A stretch of 8,344 bases of DNA from positions 1 through 8,344 of the forward strand of contig CAMWZB010000034.1 of NCBI GenBank assembly GCA_947178655.1, in the 5' to 3' direction. Each line of letters begins with the position of its first letter. Position 1 is the stretch's first letter. The notes beneath the pieces are model-generated. The model made no database searches, was not told where the DNA came from, and saw only the letters and a list, made by a program, of their open reading frames with translations. This document shows, one piece after another, positions 1 through 6,340 of this stretch. A program made the translations under genes and the position numbers. Source of the stretch: an uncultured Porphyromonadaceae bacterium. Lineage in GTDB: Bacteria > Bacteroidota > Bacteroidia > Bacteroidales > Muribaculaceae.

Positions 1-322
1 GAGCAAGTTCTTATCAAATTTAAGATAACTCATATGGATTTAGGATTATATGGTATATTTAGGTTATTTCTTCAGATATAACGCCACTTGCGCGACGGTG
101 TTAGTTATTTTTGCGAAATTACTCTTTTATTTCCGTCCCTGCAAGCAAAGATGTCGCAAAACATCTATTTTCACAAAAAAGAAAGAAATCAGACGGCACC
201 GCTGCTTGAAAACCGACTCTTCCGTAATCGGCCGCAGATATATATGTGCTGAAAGCTCCGGCCCTCCCGGCGTCTGAAAAGGAGCAGGAGGACTGGAGCA
301 GGCCGTGTACTGTGAACATACG
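1..322. other. Gene-free stretch at window start
   Basis: I see no supportable gene here. The first 180 bases are AT-rich with short open frames only; the remainder is the GC-richer 3' flank of the PAP2 gene. Reading from base 1 or 2 on the plus strand gives open frames that stop at 79-81 and 26-28, so the tail of a gene lying left of the window is possible but cannot be recognised. The stretch holds a small perfect inverted repeat (149-166) and a tandem-like direct repeat of GGAGCAGG (281-288 and 295-302). No tRNA-like or rRNA-like sequence was found. Confidence 0.6.
149..166. repeat. Small 6-bp inverted repeat, possible weak terminator
   Basis: AGATGT (149-154) and ACATCT (161-166) pair perfectly around a 6-base loop. 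On the plus strand it is followed by ATTTTC, and on the minus strand by TTGCTTGC, so it could be a weak terminator for either direction, for instance about 155 bases beyond the PAP2 stop. The stem is short and AT-rich, so this is a weak call. Confidence 0.25.
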
Positions 323-1054
323 TCAGACAATAGCTGCGATGACTATGCAGATGGCCGTGGCGGCGCCGGTGGCTATCATGGCGTCGAAGGCTCGGATATT
401 GACCGCGCGGCTCTGAAAGTCGGATATCTGTAGAAGTATCGGCGACTCCTCGATGATGTCGTTGCCGTCGGAGTCCATCTTGGCCGAGCTGCTCGTCAGG
501 TGGTTCACCAGCATGGCGCCGCGGTAGCAGACATAGCCGAAGCCCGTGCCGATAAGAGCCCCGGTCAGCAGGTCGCCGGGATAGTGCACGCCAAGGTAAA
601 GGCGCGAGTATGAGTTCACCACAGCCCAGCCGAAGATGAAGAACGCGAAGCGCCGGTGACGCACCACAAGCGCCAGGAAGGTCGACAGCGCGAACGAGTT
701 GGCTGCGTGGCACGACGGAAATCCGTAGCGGCCTCCGCGGTAGCCGTCAACGATGGTCACCAATGCCGAGACAGGATTGTCGGGATTCGACGGACGCATG
801 CGCATGAAGATGGGGCGCAGCAGCGTGGCGCAAGTCTGGTCGGTCAGGGCTATGGCGGCGCCGAGAGCCACCACAAAGACCGTCGCACGGCGCCAGTCGA
901 AGTGCTTGTACAGCACGTACAGAGCCACGGCATACATCGGTATCCATATGAAGCGGCCCGTGAAGAGCTGCATGAAGTGGTCGAAGAACGGAGTGTGCAG
1001 GCTGTTGAAGAACAGCAGTATCTGCGTGTCTATGTCGATAAGTGTGTCGAGCAT
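323..1054 (-). CDS. PAP2-family membrane phosphatase
   Basis: A 243-residue integral membrane protein of the PAP2 (type 2 phosphatidic acid phosphatase) superfamily, which dephosphorylates lipid phosphates or diphosphates such as phosphatidic acid, phosphatidylglycerophosphate, undecaprenyl diphosphate or lipid A. All three motifs are visible: R80-x6-R87-P88 (usual form K-x6-R-P, so Arg replaces Lys), P113-S-C-H116 (usual PSGH, so Cys replaces Gly) and S150-R151-x5-H157-x3-D161. By family knowledge His157 is the phospho-accepting nucleophile and His116 the acid/base. Hydrophobic stretches surround the motifs. A polar stretch (about 185-220) leads to a C-terminal hydrophobic helix (about 224-243) that lies beyond the catalytic core. 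The ATG at 1052-1054 lies 5 bases after the stop of the upstream LTA synthase-like gene, so the two are almost certainly one operon. Family is certain; substrate is not. Confidence 0.93.
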   Translation of the reverse strand: MLDTLIDIDTQILLFFNSLHTPFFDHFMQLFTGRFIWIPMYAVALYVLYKHFDWRRATVFVVALGAAIALTDQTCATLLRPIFMRMRPSNPDNPVSALVTIVDGYRGGRYGFPSCHAANSFALSTFLALVVRHRRFAFFIFGWAVVNSYSRLYLGVHYPGDLLTGALIGTGFGYVCYRGAMLVNHLTSSSAKMDSDGNDIIEESPILLQISDFQSRAVNIRAFDAMIATGAATAICIVIAAIV

Positions 1055-1059
1055 CGGTA

Positions 1060-2868
1060 TCAGAGATTTGAGAGATTGTCGTATAAGGTCTGTAGAATGG
1101 CTTTGGCCTGTGTGGCCGACGTGCGCGAGCGCGTTTCGATGGAATCAGTGTCGAGATTGTAGCTCAGCGTGTCGGTAGGAGTCACAAGGCCCATGTGAGA
1201 CTTCGATGTGTAGAAGGCGTAGGGCGTGGCCGTGGTGTCGAGCATGTCCTTGCTGTAAGTGAAGGCGCTGTGGTCAAGACCAAGGGCGCCCAGCAGAGTG
1301 GCCGCTATGTCGGCCTGGCTCCCTGGCACGTCGACAGTGCCGCGGCGCCGCAGTGCTCCTCCGGTCAGAATCAGAGGCACGCGGTGGCGCTCCTCCTCGG
1401 TGCTCAGGTCCGGCGGATAGGCTCCGTAGTGGTCGGGCACTATCATCACCAGCGTGCGCTCGGCGCGGGGTGACCTGGCAAGTGAATCCACGAACGCTCC
1501 TATGCAGCTGTCTGCGTAGGCGAAGGCGTTGGCGCGGATGTCGGTGTGGCGGCTCTGAAAAGGCACTTCGAAGGGCTCGTGGCTGCTCGAGGTCTGAACC
1601 ACACGCAGGCGTGGCCCTACGGTGGTGTCGCGCCGGTTCTCGGCCAGCACACGGTCGAAGAGCACGTGGTCGGGCGCGCCCCACTTGCTGGCACGCTCGG
1701 CTATGCTGAAGTCCTTGTCGCACATCACGCTGCCGAATCCGCAGTTCACCAGATAGGCCAGCATGTTGGTGAAATTGGCGTCGCCGCCGTAGAAATACTT
1801 CGCGTCATATCCGGCCTCGACGAGTGTGCGCGGTATCGATGGCAGATGCCCGGCCTTGTCCACGAACTTCATCACACTCGTGCTCGGCACACCCGGGAAG
1901 GCGCTCAGGATGTTGGTCAGTGCACGGTCCGTGCGGAAGCTGCCTGCGTAGAAGCGCGTGAAGAGCAGTCCCGAGCGGCCTATCGAGTCCAGGCGCATTG
2001 CCACAGCCTCGCCGCCGGTCACAGGCATCAGATGGCTTGAGAAGCTCTCGGCGATGATGATCCATATGTCAGGACGGTCGGTCGTCAGCAGCGTGGTGTC
2101 AGGCCGCAGCACGGTGTGCGTCAGCCGCTCCATCAGAGCCGAGGCTTCGTCGGCCTCCATATATCTGTACTGCGACCCGAAGTCGCTCTGGTGGGTTGCG
2201 GAGTAGAGCAGGCTGAATGCCGGATTGACTGCCGCGTGGTTCAGCCGCTGGTCGGCCGAGAAGTAGGCGCGGCTGATGTTCATCGTCGACACCGTCACTC
2301 CGCCGCGTATAGGCACAAACAGCAGAGCTGTCGCCAGGGCCATCATACATGCAGCCTTTGCGCGCCGTCGGCCCTGCTTCACAGGCTCGATGCGTATCTT
2401 CATCACCGTCAGTCGGATGACCGTATAGAACACCGCCGACAGAGCAAGCCATCCGGCCAGGCCTGCCGCGATTTCTCCGGCCCCGGCGCTTGCCATGGCC
2501 GATGACGGCGACGATGTGAAGTAGAACAGCGGAGTCATGTCCAGTTTGAAGCCCCAATAGCCGTAGAGCACGGTATCGACTGTGAATATCGCTGCCATCA
2601 CGACGGATATCACACCGAAGTATAAATTCTCCGTCACACGCCACACGCGGCTGCCCGAGCAAAGCATGCATATGTTCAGTAACGCCGGCACGACAGTCAG
2701 ATAGGCTGCCGTCGACATGTCCATCGACAGGCCGTGCCACATCACTGCTGCGGCGTCGGACATCGTGTACAGCGACGGATAGAAAGCCATGAAGAGCGGT
2801 TTCTCAACAACGAAAAACAGCGTCAGCAGTGCAAACGTGGATATGTATCGTATCAGGGCTTTGTTCAT
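1060..2868 (-). CDS. LTA synthase-like membrane sulfatase-fold transferase
   Basis: A 602-residue enzyme with five N-terminal transmembrane helices (about 8-28, 56-72, 84-104, 137-155, 173-189) and an exported alkaline phosphatase/sulfatase-fold domain (about 265-540), the architecture of lipoteichoic acid synthase and phosphoglycerol transferases. The LtaS metal and nucleophile positions have visible equivalents: Glu274 in AESF, Thr313 in FRTDRA (probable nucleophile), His430 in SSHEPF, and Asp479-His480 in VPDHYG. Family members move glycerol phosphate from phosphatidylglycerol, or phosphoethanolamine from phosphatidylethanolamine, onto glycans or lipids. As a Gram-negative, this organism should lack true lipoteichoic acid, so the acceptor is unknown. 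The start at 2868 fits a consensus promoter whose -7 box lies just 23 bases upstream. It is the first gene of the operon with the PAP2 phosphatase. Confidence 0.93.
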   Translation of the reverse strand: MNKALIRYISTFALLTLFFVVEKPLFMAFYPSLYTMSDAAAVMWHGLSMDMSTAAYLTVVPALLNICMLCSGSRVWRVTENLYFGVISVVMAAIFTVDTVLYGYWGFKLDMTPLFYFTSSPSSAMASAGAGEIAAGLAGWLALSAVFYTVIRLTVMKIRIEPVKQGRRRAKAACMMALATALLFVPIRGGVTVSTMNISRAYFSADQRLNHAAVNPAFSLLYSATHQSDFGSQYRYMEADEASALMERLTHTVLRPDTTLLTTDRPDIWIIIAESFSSHLMPVTGGEAVAMRLDSIGRSGLLFTRFYAGSFRTDRALTNILSAFPGVPSTSVMKFVDKAGHLPSIPRTLVEAGYDAKYFYGGDANFTNMLAYLVNCGFGSVMCDKDFSIAERASKWGAPDHVLFDRVLAENRRDTTVGPRLRVVQTSSSHEPFEVPFQSRHTDIRANAFAYADSCIGAFVDSLARSPRAERTLVMIVPDHYGAYPPDLSTEEERHRVPLILTGGALRRRGTVDVPGSQADIAATLLGALGLDHSAFTYSKDMLDTTATPYAFYTSKSHMGLVTPTDTLSYNLDTDSIETRSRTSATQAKAILQTLYDNLSNL

Positions 2869-2890
2869 CAGACAGGCGCGTTTGGTCGCA

Positions 2891-2921
2891 CAAAGATAGT
2901 CAAATTTGGTATAAAAGTCAA
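2891..2921 (-). promoter_or_regulatory. Bacteroidetes promoter for LTA synthase-like operon
   Basis: Read on the minus strand, TATCTTTG (2898-2891) matches the Bacteroidetes -7 consensus TAnnTTTG, and TTG (2921-2919) lies 20 bases upstream as the -33 box. Transcription would start near 2884-2885 and give a leader of under 20 bases before the ATG at 2868. Confidence 0.8.
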
Positions 2922-2995
2922 CTCAACCCCTGTTAATTACTCCATCACAGACTCCAAATTTATATAATTGATGGTTTATGATTGATTTATTTTGT

Positions 2996-3003
2996 TACCT
3001 TTG
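2996..3003 (+). promoter_or_regulatory. -7 box of ftsE promoter
   Basis: TACCTTTG matches TAnnTTTG and sits about 30 bases ahead of the ATG at 3034. No TTG lies at the ideal 19-21 base distance: the nearest are 25 bases (2968-2970) and 11 bases (2982-2984) upstream. The -33 half is therefore degenerate or absent. It is divergent from the promoter at 2891-2921. Confidence 0.6.
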
Positions 3004-3033
3004 CAGAATACTTGTGAATTATAATATATCCAT

Positions 3034-3717
3034 ATGGATAACATCATCGAATATCGCGGCGTCGAGTTGAGGCGCGCCGAGCACGTCGCACTCCGTGGAG
3101 TCGACCTCACTGTCAGGCCGGGAGAGTTCATATACCTGATTGGACGTGTCGGCAGCGGCAAGACGTCGCTGCTCAAGAGCATGTATGCCGAAGTGCCGGT
3201 CGCCGCAGGCTCGGCCCGTGTGCTGGACTTCGACCTAACCGACATCGACCGCTCCGACATCCCCTACCTGCGTCGCCGCATCGGCATAGTCTTTCAGGAT
3301 TTCCAGCTGTTGGCCGACCGTACCGCCTTCGACAATCTCGACTTCGTCCTCCGGGCCACCGGGTGGACCGACCGCGACGCGCGCCGGCAGCGCATCGACG
3401 AGGTGCTCCGCCAGGTAGGAATGCAGAACAAGGCCTTCAAGATGCCGCATCAGCTCTCAGGCGGCGAGCAGCAGCGTGTCGTATGTGCACGAGCCTACCT
3501 CAACAGGCCGGGACTGATTCTTGCCGACGAGCCGACGGGCAATCTTGACCCCGAGACGGGCGAATGCATCATCGCCCACCTGCACGAACTGGCCCGCACC
3601 ACCCGGACGGCAGTCATCGTAGCCACTCACAATCTGGGATTTACAGCGGCATACCCCGGCCGTGTCATCCGATGTGAGAAAAAATCACTCGTCGAAAGTG
3701 AACCTTCACGCCTCTGA
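3034..3717 (+). CDS. ftsE: FtsE-type ABC transporter ATPase
   Basis: A 227-residue cytoplasmic ABC ATPase. Walker A is GRVGSGKT (37-44), the Q-loop Gln88 sits in VFQDFQLL, the signature is LSGGEQQR (141-148), Walker B is LILADE (161-166) with DEPTGNLD, and the switch His199 is in ATHN. The run FQDFQLLADRTAFDN resembles the FtsE subgroup (E. coli FtsE has a similar LLMDRT segment). FtsE pairs with the membrane protein FtsX and controls peptidoglycan hydrolases at division. No ftsX is adjacent here: the next gene is a thioredoxin 42 bases downstream with no clear promoter of its own, so both are probably cotranscribed. Length fits the family. Assignment to FtsE rather than a LolD/MacB-type ATPase rests on subgroup motifs and is less certain than the ABC call. 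Confidence 0.88.
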   Translation: MDNIIEYRGVELRRAEHVALRGVDLTVRPGEFIYLIGRVGSGKTSLLKSMYAEVPVAAGSARVLDFDLTDIDRSDIPYLRRRIGIVFQDFQLLADRTAFDNLDFVLRATGWTDRDARRQRIDEVLRQVGMQNKAFKMPHQLSGGEQQRVVCARAYLNRPGLILADEPTGNLDPETGECIIAHLHELARTTRTAVIVATHNLGFTAAYPGRVIRCEKKSLVESEPSRL

Positions 3718-3759
3718 CATCGTTTAGCTGACAGATAATTAACTAAACAATATATAGCA

Positions 3760-4056
3760 ATGAGTGATTTCAACGCAATCATAAATGACGGCAAGCCCAC
3801 CCTGGTCGACTTCTTCGCCACATGGTGCGGTCCATGCCGCATGCAGGCTCCTATACTTGAGGAAGTGAAGAAGCGCCTCGGCGACAAAGTCAACATCATC
3901 AAGATAGACATCGACCAGAACGAGGCTCTGGCACAGCAGTACAACGTACGCTCTGTCCCCACCCTCATCATCTTCAAGGACGGCACCCAGATGTGGCGTC
4001 AGGCCGGTCTCCATCAGGCCGACGACATCGAGCGCGCTCTCACCACAGTGATGTAA
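3760..4056 (+). CDS. trxA: Thioredoxin
   Basis: A 98-residue single-domain thioredoxin, a cytoplasmic thiol-disulfide reductase that is recycled by thioredoxin reductase and reduces enzymes such as ribonucleotide reductase and peroxiredoxins. The active site is WCGPC (22-26), preceded by the usual VDFFAT strand; the cis-proline is Pro67 in SVPT, followed by LIIFKDG. No signal peptide or lipobox is present, which separates it from the exported TlpA/DsbE-like proteins common in Bacteroidetes. It is slightly shorter than the roughly 105-110 residue norm, mainly at the N-terminus. It lies 42 bases after ftsE and is followed 21 bases later by a strong hairpin, so ftsE-trxA looks like a complete transcription unit. 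Confidence 0.95.
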   Translation: MSDFNAIINDGKPTLVDFFATWCGPCRMQAPILEEVKKRLGDKVNIIKIDIDQNEALAQQYNVRSVPTLIIFKDGTQMWRQAGLHQADDIERALTTVM

Positions 4057-4077
4057 AGCGTTCCACCGAAAAATATA

Positions 4078-4118
4078 AGCGCAGGCCGTGACCGCATTTC
4101 GCAGTCGCGGCCTGCGCT
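4078..4118 (+). terminator. Strong hairpin after trxA
   Basis: AGCGCAGGCCG (4078-4088) pairs perfectly with CGGCCTGCGCT (4108-4118). The stem continues inward through one G-U pair to 4092/4104, giving about 15 pairs around an 11-base loop. It begins 21 bases past the trxA stop. There is no T-run downstream on the plus strand; the T-rich flank is on the minus strand. It is a terminator-like or 3'-end-stabilising hairpin rather than a textbook intrinsic terminator. Confidence 0.65.
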
Positions 4119-4193
4119 GTATATACACCGTGTCGTGTAAGAGCATAATTCCACAAAATCGCTCCCGTAAGTAAATATTTGCACTGTATTAGA

Positions 4194-4211
4194 AATAATT
4201 TTAAAATTATT
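4194..4211. repeat. Perfect 18-bp palindrome at the -33 box of the peptidase promoter
   Basis: AATAATTTTAAAATTATT is an exact palindrome ending one base before the TTG -33 element (4213-4215) of the peptidase promoter. Its position suits an operator for a dimeric regulator or an A/T-rich upstream element. It is wholly A/T in an A/T-rich region, so chance is a real alternative. Confidence 0.5.
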
Positions 4212-4212
4212 G

Positions 4213-4242
4213 TTGCAATTTCCGAAAATTATCGTATCTTTG
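4213..4242 (+). promoter_or_regulatory. Bacteroidetes promoter for C10 peptidase operon
   Basis: TTG (4213-4215), 19 bases, then TATCTTTG (4235-4242) is a full match to the Bacteroidetes -33/-7 consensus. Transcription would start near 4248, leaving a leader of about 28 bases before the ATG at 4276. Confidence 0.82.
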
Positions 4243-4275
4243 CGGCGAATGCAAACCTTATAAATCCCGACAGCT

Positions 4276-5463
4276 ATGAAACGGCCGAAATTAAGCTGGT
4301 TGGTAATAGTGTTAGGCATCCTGATTTCAGGATGCACCGACATTATGGACGACAGCCAGGTACAGTCAAATCCTTTAGAGGAGACAGAATGTAATGTCCG
4401 AAAAGTGACAAAAGAAGATGCATTAAGCATTGCTAACCGGGTTCTCAATAATGCTTCACGAAGTGAGATTTCCGCTTATCCGACTTTCGAGTATGTCATC
4501 AATGACAATTCTTCTCGAAACTTTACGCTCCCCGATACCCTTGCATACGTCCTGAATTATCCGAATAATGGCGGTTTCGTGATTGTTGCTGCAGACCGCA
4601 GGGTATATCCTGTGCTGGCCTTTTCTCCTGACGGTCACTTCAGTTTTGATAACGATGCGGCAATGGAAAATTTTGTCGATAGAATAGGGTCCTATATTGC
4701 TGGCGCAGATATGACCGAATCATATGATGTTACAGAGGACTATAGTAGCTGTTATCATATTGAACCTATCGTGCAGACTTCAATTGGACAAAGATCACCT
4801 TGGGATAAATATGTCGTTGTAGACCATCCAGAGTGTCCTGCAGGCTGTGTGGCAGTGGCTGCCGCTCTTGTTATAAGTCATTCAAAATACGAATTATTCA
4901 ATTACCATGATACACGGTTTTATCTTAAATCAATAATTACTGCTATTCATAAAGAACAAAATAATTCTACTTCGAATGCCCCCAAAAAGATTGTAGGCGT
5001 TTATACCCCTGATCCCCCAACTTATACATATGATGAAGCCGTTGATTTGATGGCCAAATTACTGTATTGGATTGGAAAAGATGTAAATATGAGATACAAA
5101 CCTGATGGTAGTACAGCATTTGATAGTAATGCATATGATTTGTGCAAATCATTAGGGTTAAATCTCGCCACAGAGCGTATTTTATTTGATATTGATGAGG
5201 TATCATGGTTTTTGAAAGATAACCACATTATTTATGTTAATGGTGGCGAGACCAGTGGATTAACAGGTCACGCCTGGGTTATTGATGGTTGTGATTTTTG
5301 TGTAGATATTCAAAATCGAGAACAGATAATTAAAACCTTTGTCCATTGTGATTGGGGCTGGGGTGGTAGTTCAAATGGATATTACACAGGAGAAATATTT
5401 CAGGCTGGCGAGTTCGCTTATCGTCCCTATAAATATTTTGCAGTTAAACGCGAATGGAAATGA
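4276..5463 (+). CDS. C10 (streptopain-type) cysteine peptidase lipoprotein
   Basis: A 395-residue exported papain-like peptidase of MEROPS family C10, as in SpeB. Residues 1-20 form a lipoprotein signal ending ISGC, with Cys20 the predicted lipid site. The next residues (TDIMDD) are acidic, which in Bacteroidetes can direct lipoproteins to the cell surface. Residues about 41-145 resemble the Spi/propeptide domain (VTKEDALSIANRVL; GGFVIVAADRRVYPVLAFS). In the catalytic domain Gln172 fits the oxyanion position, Cys191 in AGCVAVA is the nucleophile, His332 in TGHAWVIDG the base, and D359-W360-G-W-G-G matches the NWGWGG motif with Asp for the usual Asn. Length equals SpeB. The start is supported by the promoter at 4213-4242 and the signal peptide. 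The gene is AT-rich (25% GC at 4921-4980) against its neighbours, which suggests transfer. It overlaps the next gene by ATGA. Active enzyme likely; substrate unknown. Confidence 0.92.
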   Translation: MKRPKLSWLVIVLGILISGCTDIMDDSQVQSNPLEETECNVRKVTKEDALSIANRVLNNASRSEISAYPTFEYVINDNSSRNFTLPDTLAYVLNYPNNGGFVIVAADRRVYPVLAFSPDGHFSFDNDAAMENFVDRIGSYIAGADMTESYDVTEDYSSCYHIEPIVQTSIGQRSPWDKYVVVDHPECPAGCVAVAAALVISHSKYELFNYHDTRFYLKSIITAIHKEQNNSTSNAPKKIVGVYTPDPPTYTYDEAVDLMAKLLYWIGKDVNMRYKPDGSTAFDSNAYDLCKSLGLNLATERILFDIDEVSWFLKDNHIIYVNGGETSGLTGHAWVIDGCDFCVDIQNREQIIKTFVHCDWGWGGSSNGYYTGEIFQAGEFAYRPYKYFAVKREWK

Positions 5464-6326
5464 AGGAATTGTTTTTTAAATTAGGAGTACTCTATATTTT
5501 TCTTCTGTCATTCATCATGGTACAGGCTCAGACCTGTTTCATAGAGGGAACTGAGTGGAAAATGCAGATGTCCGGCTCGCCGACTCCTTACTATCCCACG
5601 TGGCTTGAGACTGTGACGCTTGAGCGCTGCGACGATGACGGTACAGAGGCGCTGGGCCTGTATCTGTGCAGGGATGAGGACATCTCTACGCGTAAATTCG
5701 TTAGCTACGTACGGACTGAAGGCGAGAAGGTGTTCTTTAAGATTGAGCCCGGAGCGGACGCCGAGTGGTATCTCCTGTATGACTTCGGACTTAAACCGGG
5801 AGAAGGATGCTATGTTTACTCTCCTGCGTTTCTGCCGTTTGATCCGGATAGTAATGACCGACGCTATGTGCGCTGCACCGAAATCGTAGAGACATATCCT
5901 TCGGGGATTAATTATATGTCACTTGAAGTCGGTTTTCATGAAACCGATGACTACTTCGATGACGGAGTGTGGATAAAAGGAATCGCTTCTCTGACGGGCG
6001 TATTGCACAACAACACCTTCGGGCTGTCAGGCATGGGCGCCGTGCTGCTTGAAGTGTCATGCAACGGCGAAAAGATATATCAGAGGGGTGAGGCCGGCGT
6101 CGCCGCCACAGAGGTTCCCGAGGATATATTCATACGCACGGACGGCCGCGATGTGTACATCTCGACCGCAGGCGAGGCGTGCCGCGGTGCGGTTTTCACT
6201 GTCTCCGGCATGAAAGTGGCTGATGTCCAGGTCGGTCCGTCGACAGTGGGTGTCACTCTCCCGTCTTCGGGAGTCTATATCATGGATATCCCCGGAGTGC
6301 TTGCTAAGAAACTGGTCGTAAAGTAA
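5460..6326 (+). CDS. Secreted protein with T9SS-like C-terminal domain
   Basis: A 288-residue exported protein of unknown function. The N-terminus has Lys3 and a hydrophobic core (about 8-20) ending VQA-Q, a signal peptidase I site. The middle (about 25-215) is rich in predicted beta strands, with EGTEWKM near the start, LLYDFGLKPG, and VWIKGIASLTG followed by LLEVSCNGEKIYQ; I recall this layout from many uncharacterised Bacteroidales secreted proteins. The last 60-65 residues (VYISTAGEACRG, FTVSGMKV, GVYIMDI, ending KKLVVK) resemble the type A sorting domain of type IX secretion. I chose the ATG at 5460, which overlaps the peptidase stop as ATGA; an in-frame ATG at 5454 would add Met-Glu. 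The pair should be translationally coupled. The position matches that of inhibitor genes beside streptopain-type peptidases, but nothing here resembles the Spi inhibitor, so partner, substrate or inhibitor all remain possible. Confidence 0.85.
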   Translation: MKELFFKLGVLYIFLLSFIMVQAQTCFIEGTEWKMQMSGSPTPYYPTWLETVTLERCDDDGTEALGLYLCRDEDISTRKFVSYVRTEGEKVFFKIEPGADAEWYLLYDFGLKPGEGCYVYSPAFLPFDPDSNDRRYVRCTEIVETYPSGINYMSLEVGFHETDDYFDDGVWIKGIASLTGVLHNNTFGLSGMGAVLLEVSCNGEKIYQRGEAGVAATEVPEDIFIRTDGRDVYISTAGEACRGAVFTVSGMKVADVQVGPSTVGVTLPSSGVYIMDIPGVLAKKLVVK

Positions 6327-6340
6327 CGACAATATGAGCG

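Noticed and set aside
15..22. CAAATTTA, a minus-strand -7-like match near the window edge
   Set aside because: No TTG at a suitable distance and no visible gene to drive within the window.
106..113. TATTTTTG resembling a -7 box on the plus strand
   Set aside because: The nearest TTG is only 15 bases upstream and no supportable gene follows; probably chance in AT-rich DNA.
50..277. 75-codon open frame on the plus strand in the left flank
   Set aside because: No recognisable domain, mixed hydrophobic and basic composition without sense, no fitting promoter, and base composition changes within it; likely chance.
281..302. Direct repeat GGAGCAGG twice, 14 bases apart
   Set aside because: Too short and too few copies for a CRISPR, iteron or attachment site.
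189..713. 174-codon minus-strand frame overlapping the PAP2 gene
   Set aside because: It lies in another frame of the clearly real PAP2 gene; its Arg/Leu/Pro-rich product is typical of shadow frames in GC-rich DNA.
656..1178. Overlapping plus-strand frames opposite the PAP2 gene
   Set aside because: Antisense shadows of the PAP2 and transferase genes with no motif of their own.
2099..2740. 213-codon minus-strand frame inside the LTA synthase-like gene
   Set aside because: Out-of-frame shadow of the membrane domain; low-complexity Arg/Gly/Asp composition.
5454..5459. Alternative upstream ATG for the secreted partner gene
   Set aside because: The ATG at 5460 gives the usual ATGA stop-start overlap and a more typical Met-Lys signal peptide start; the difference is only two residues.
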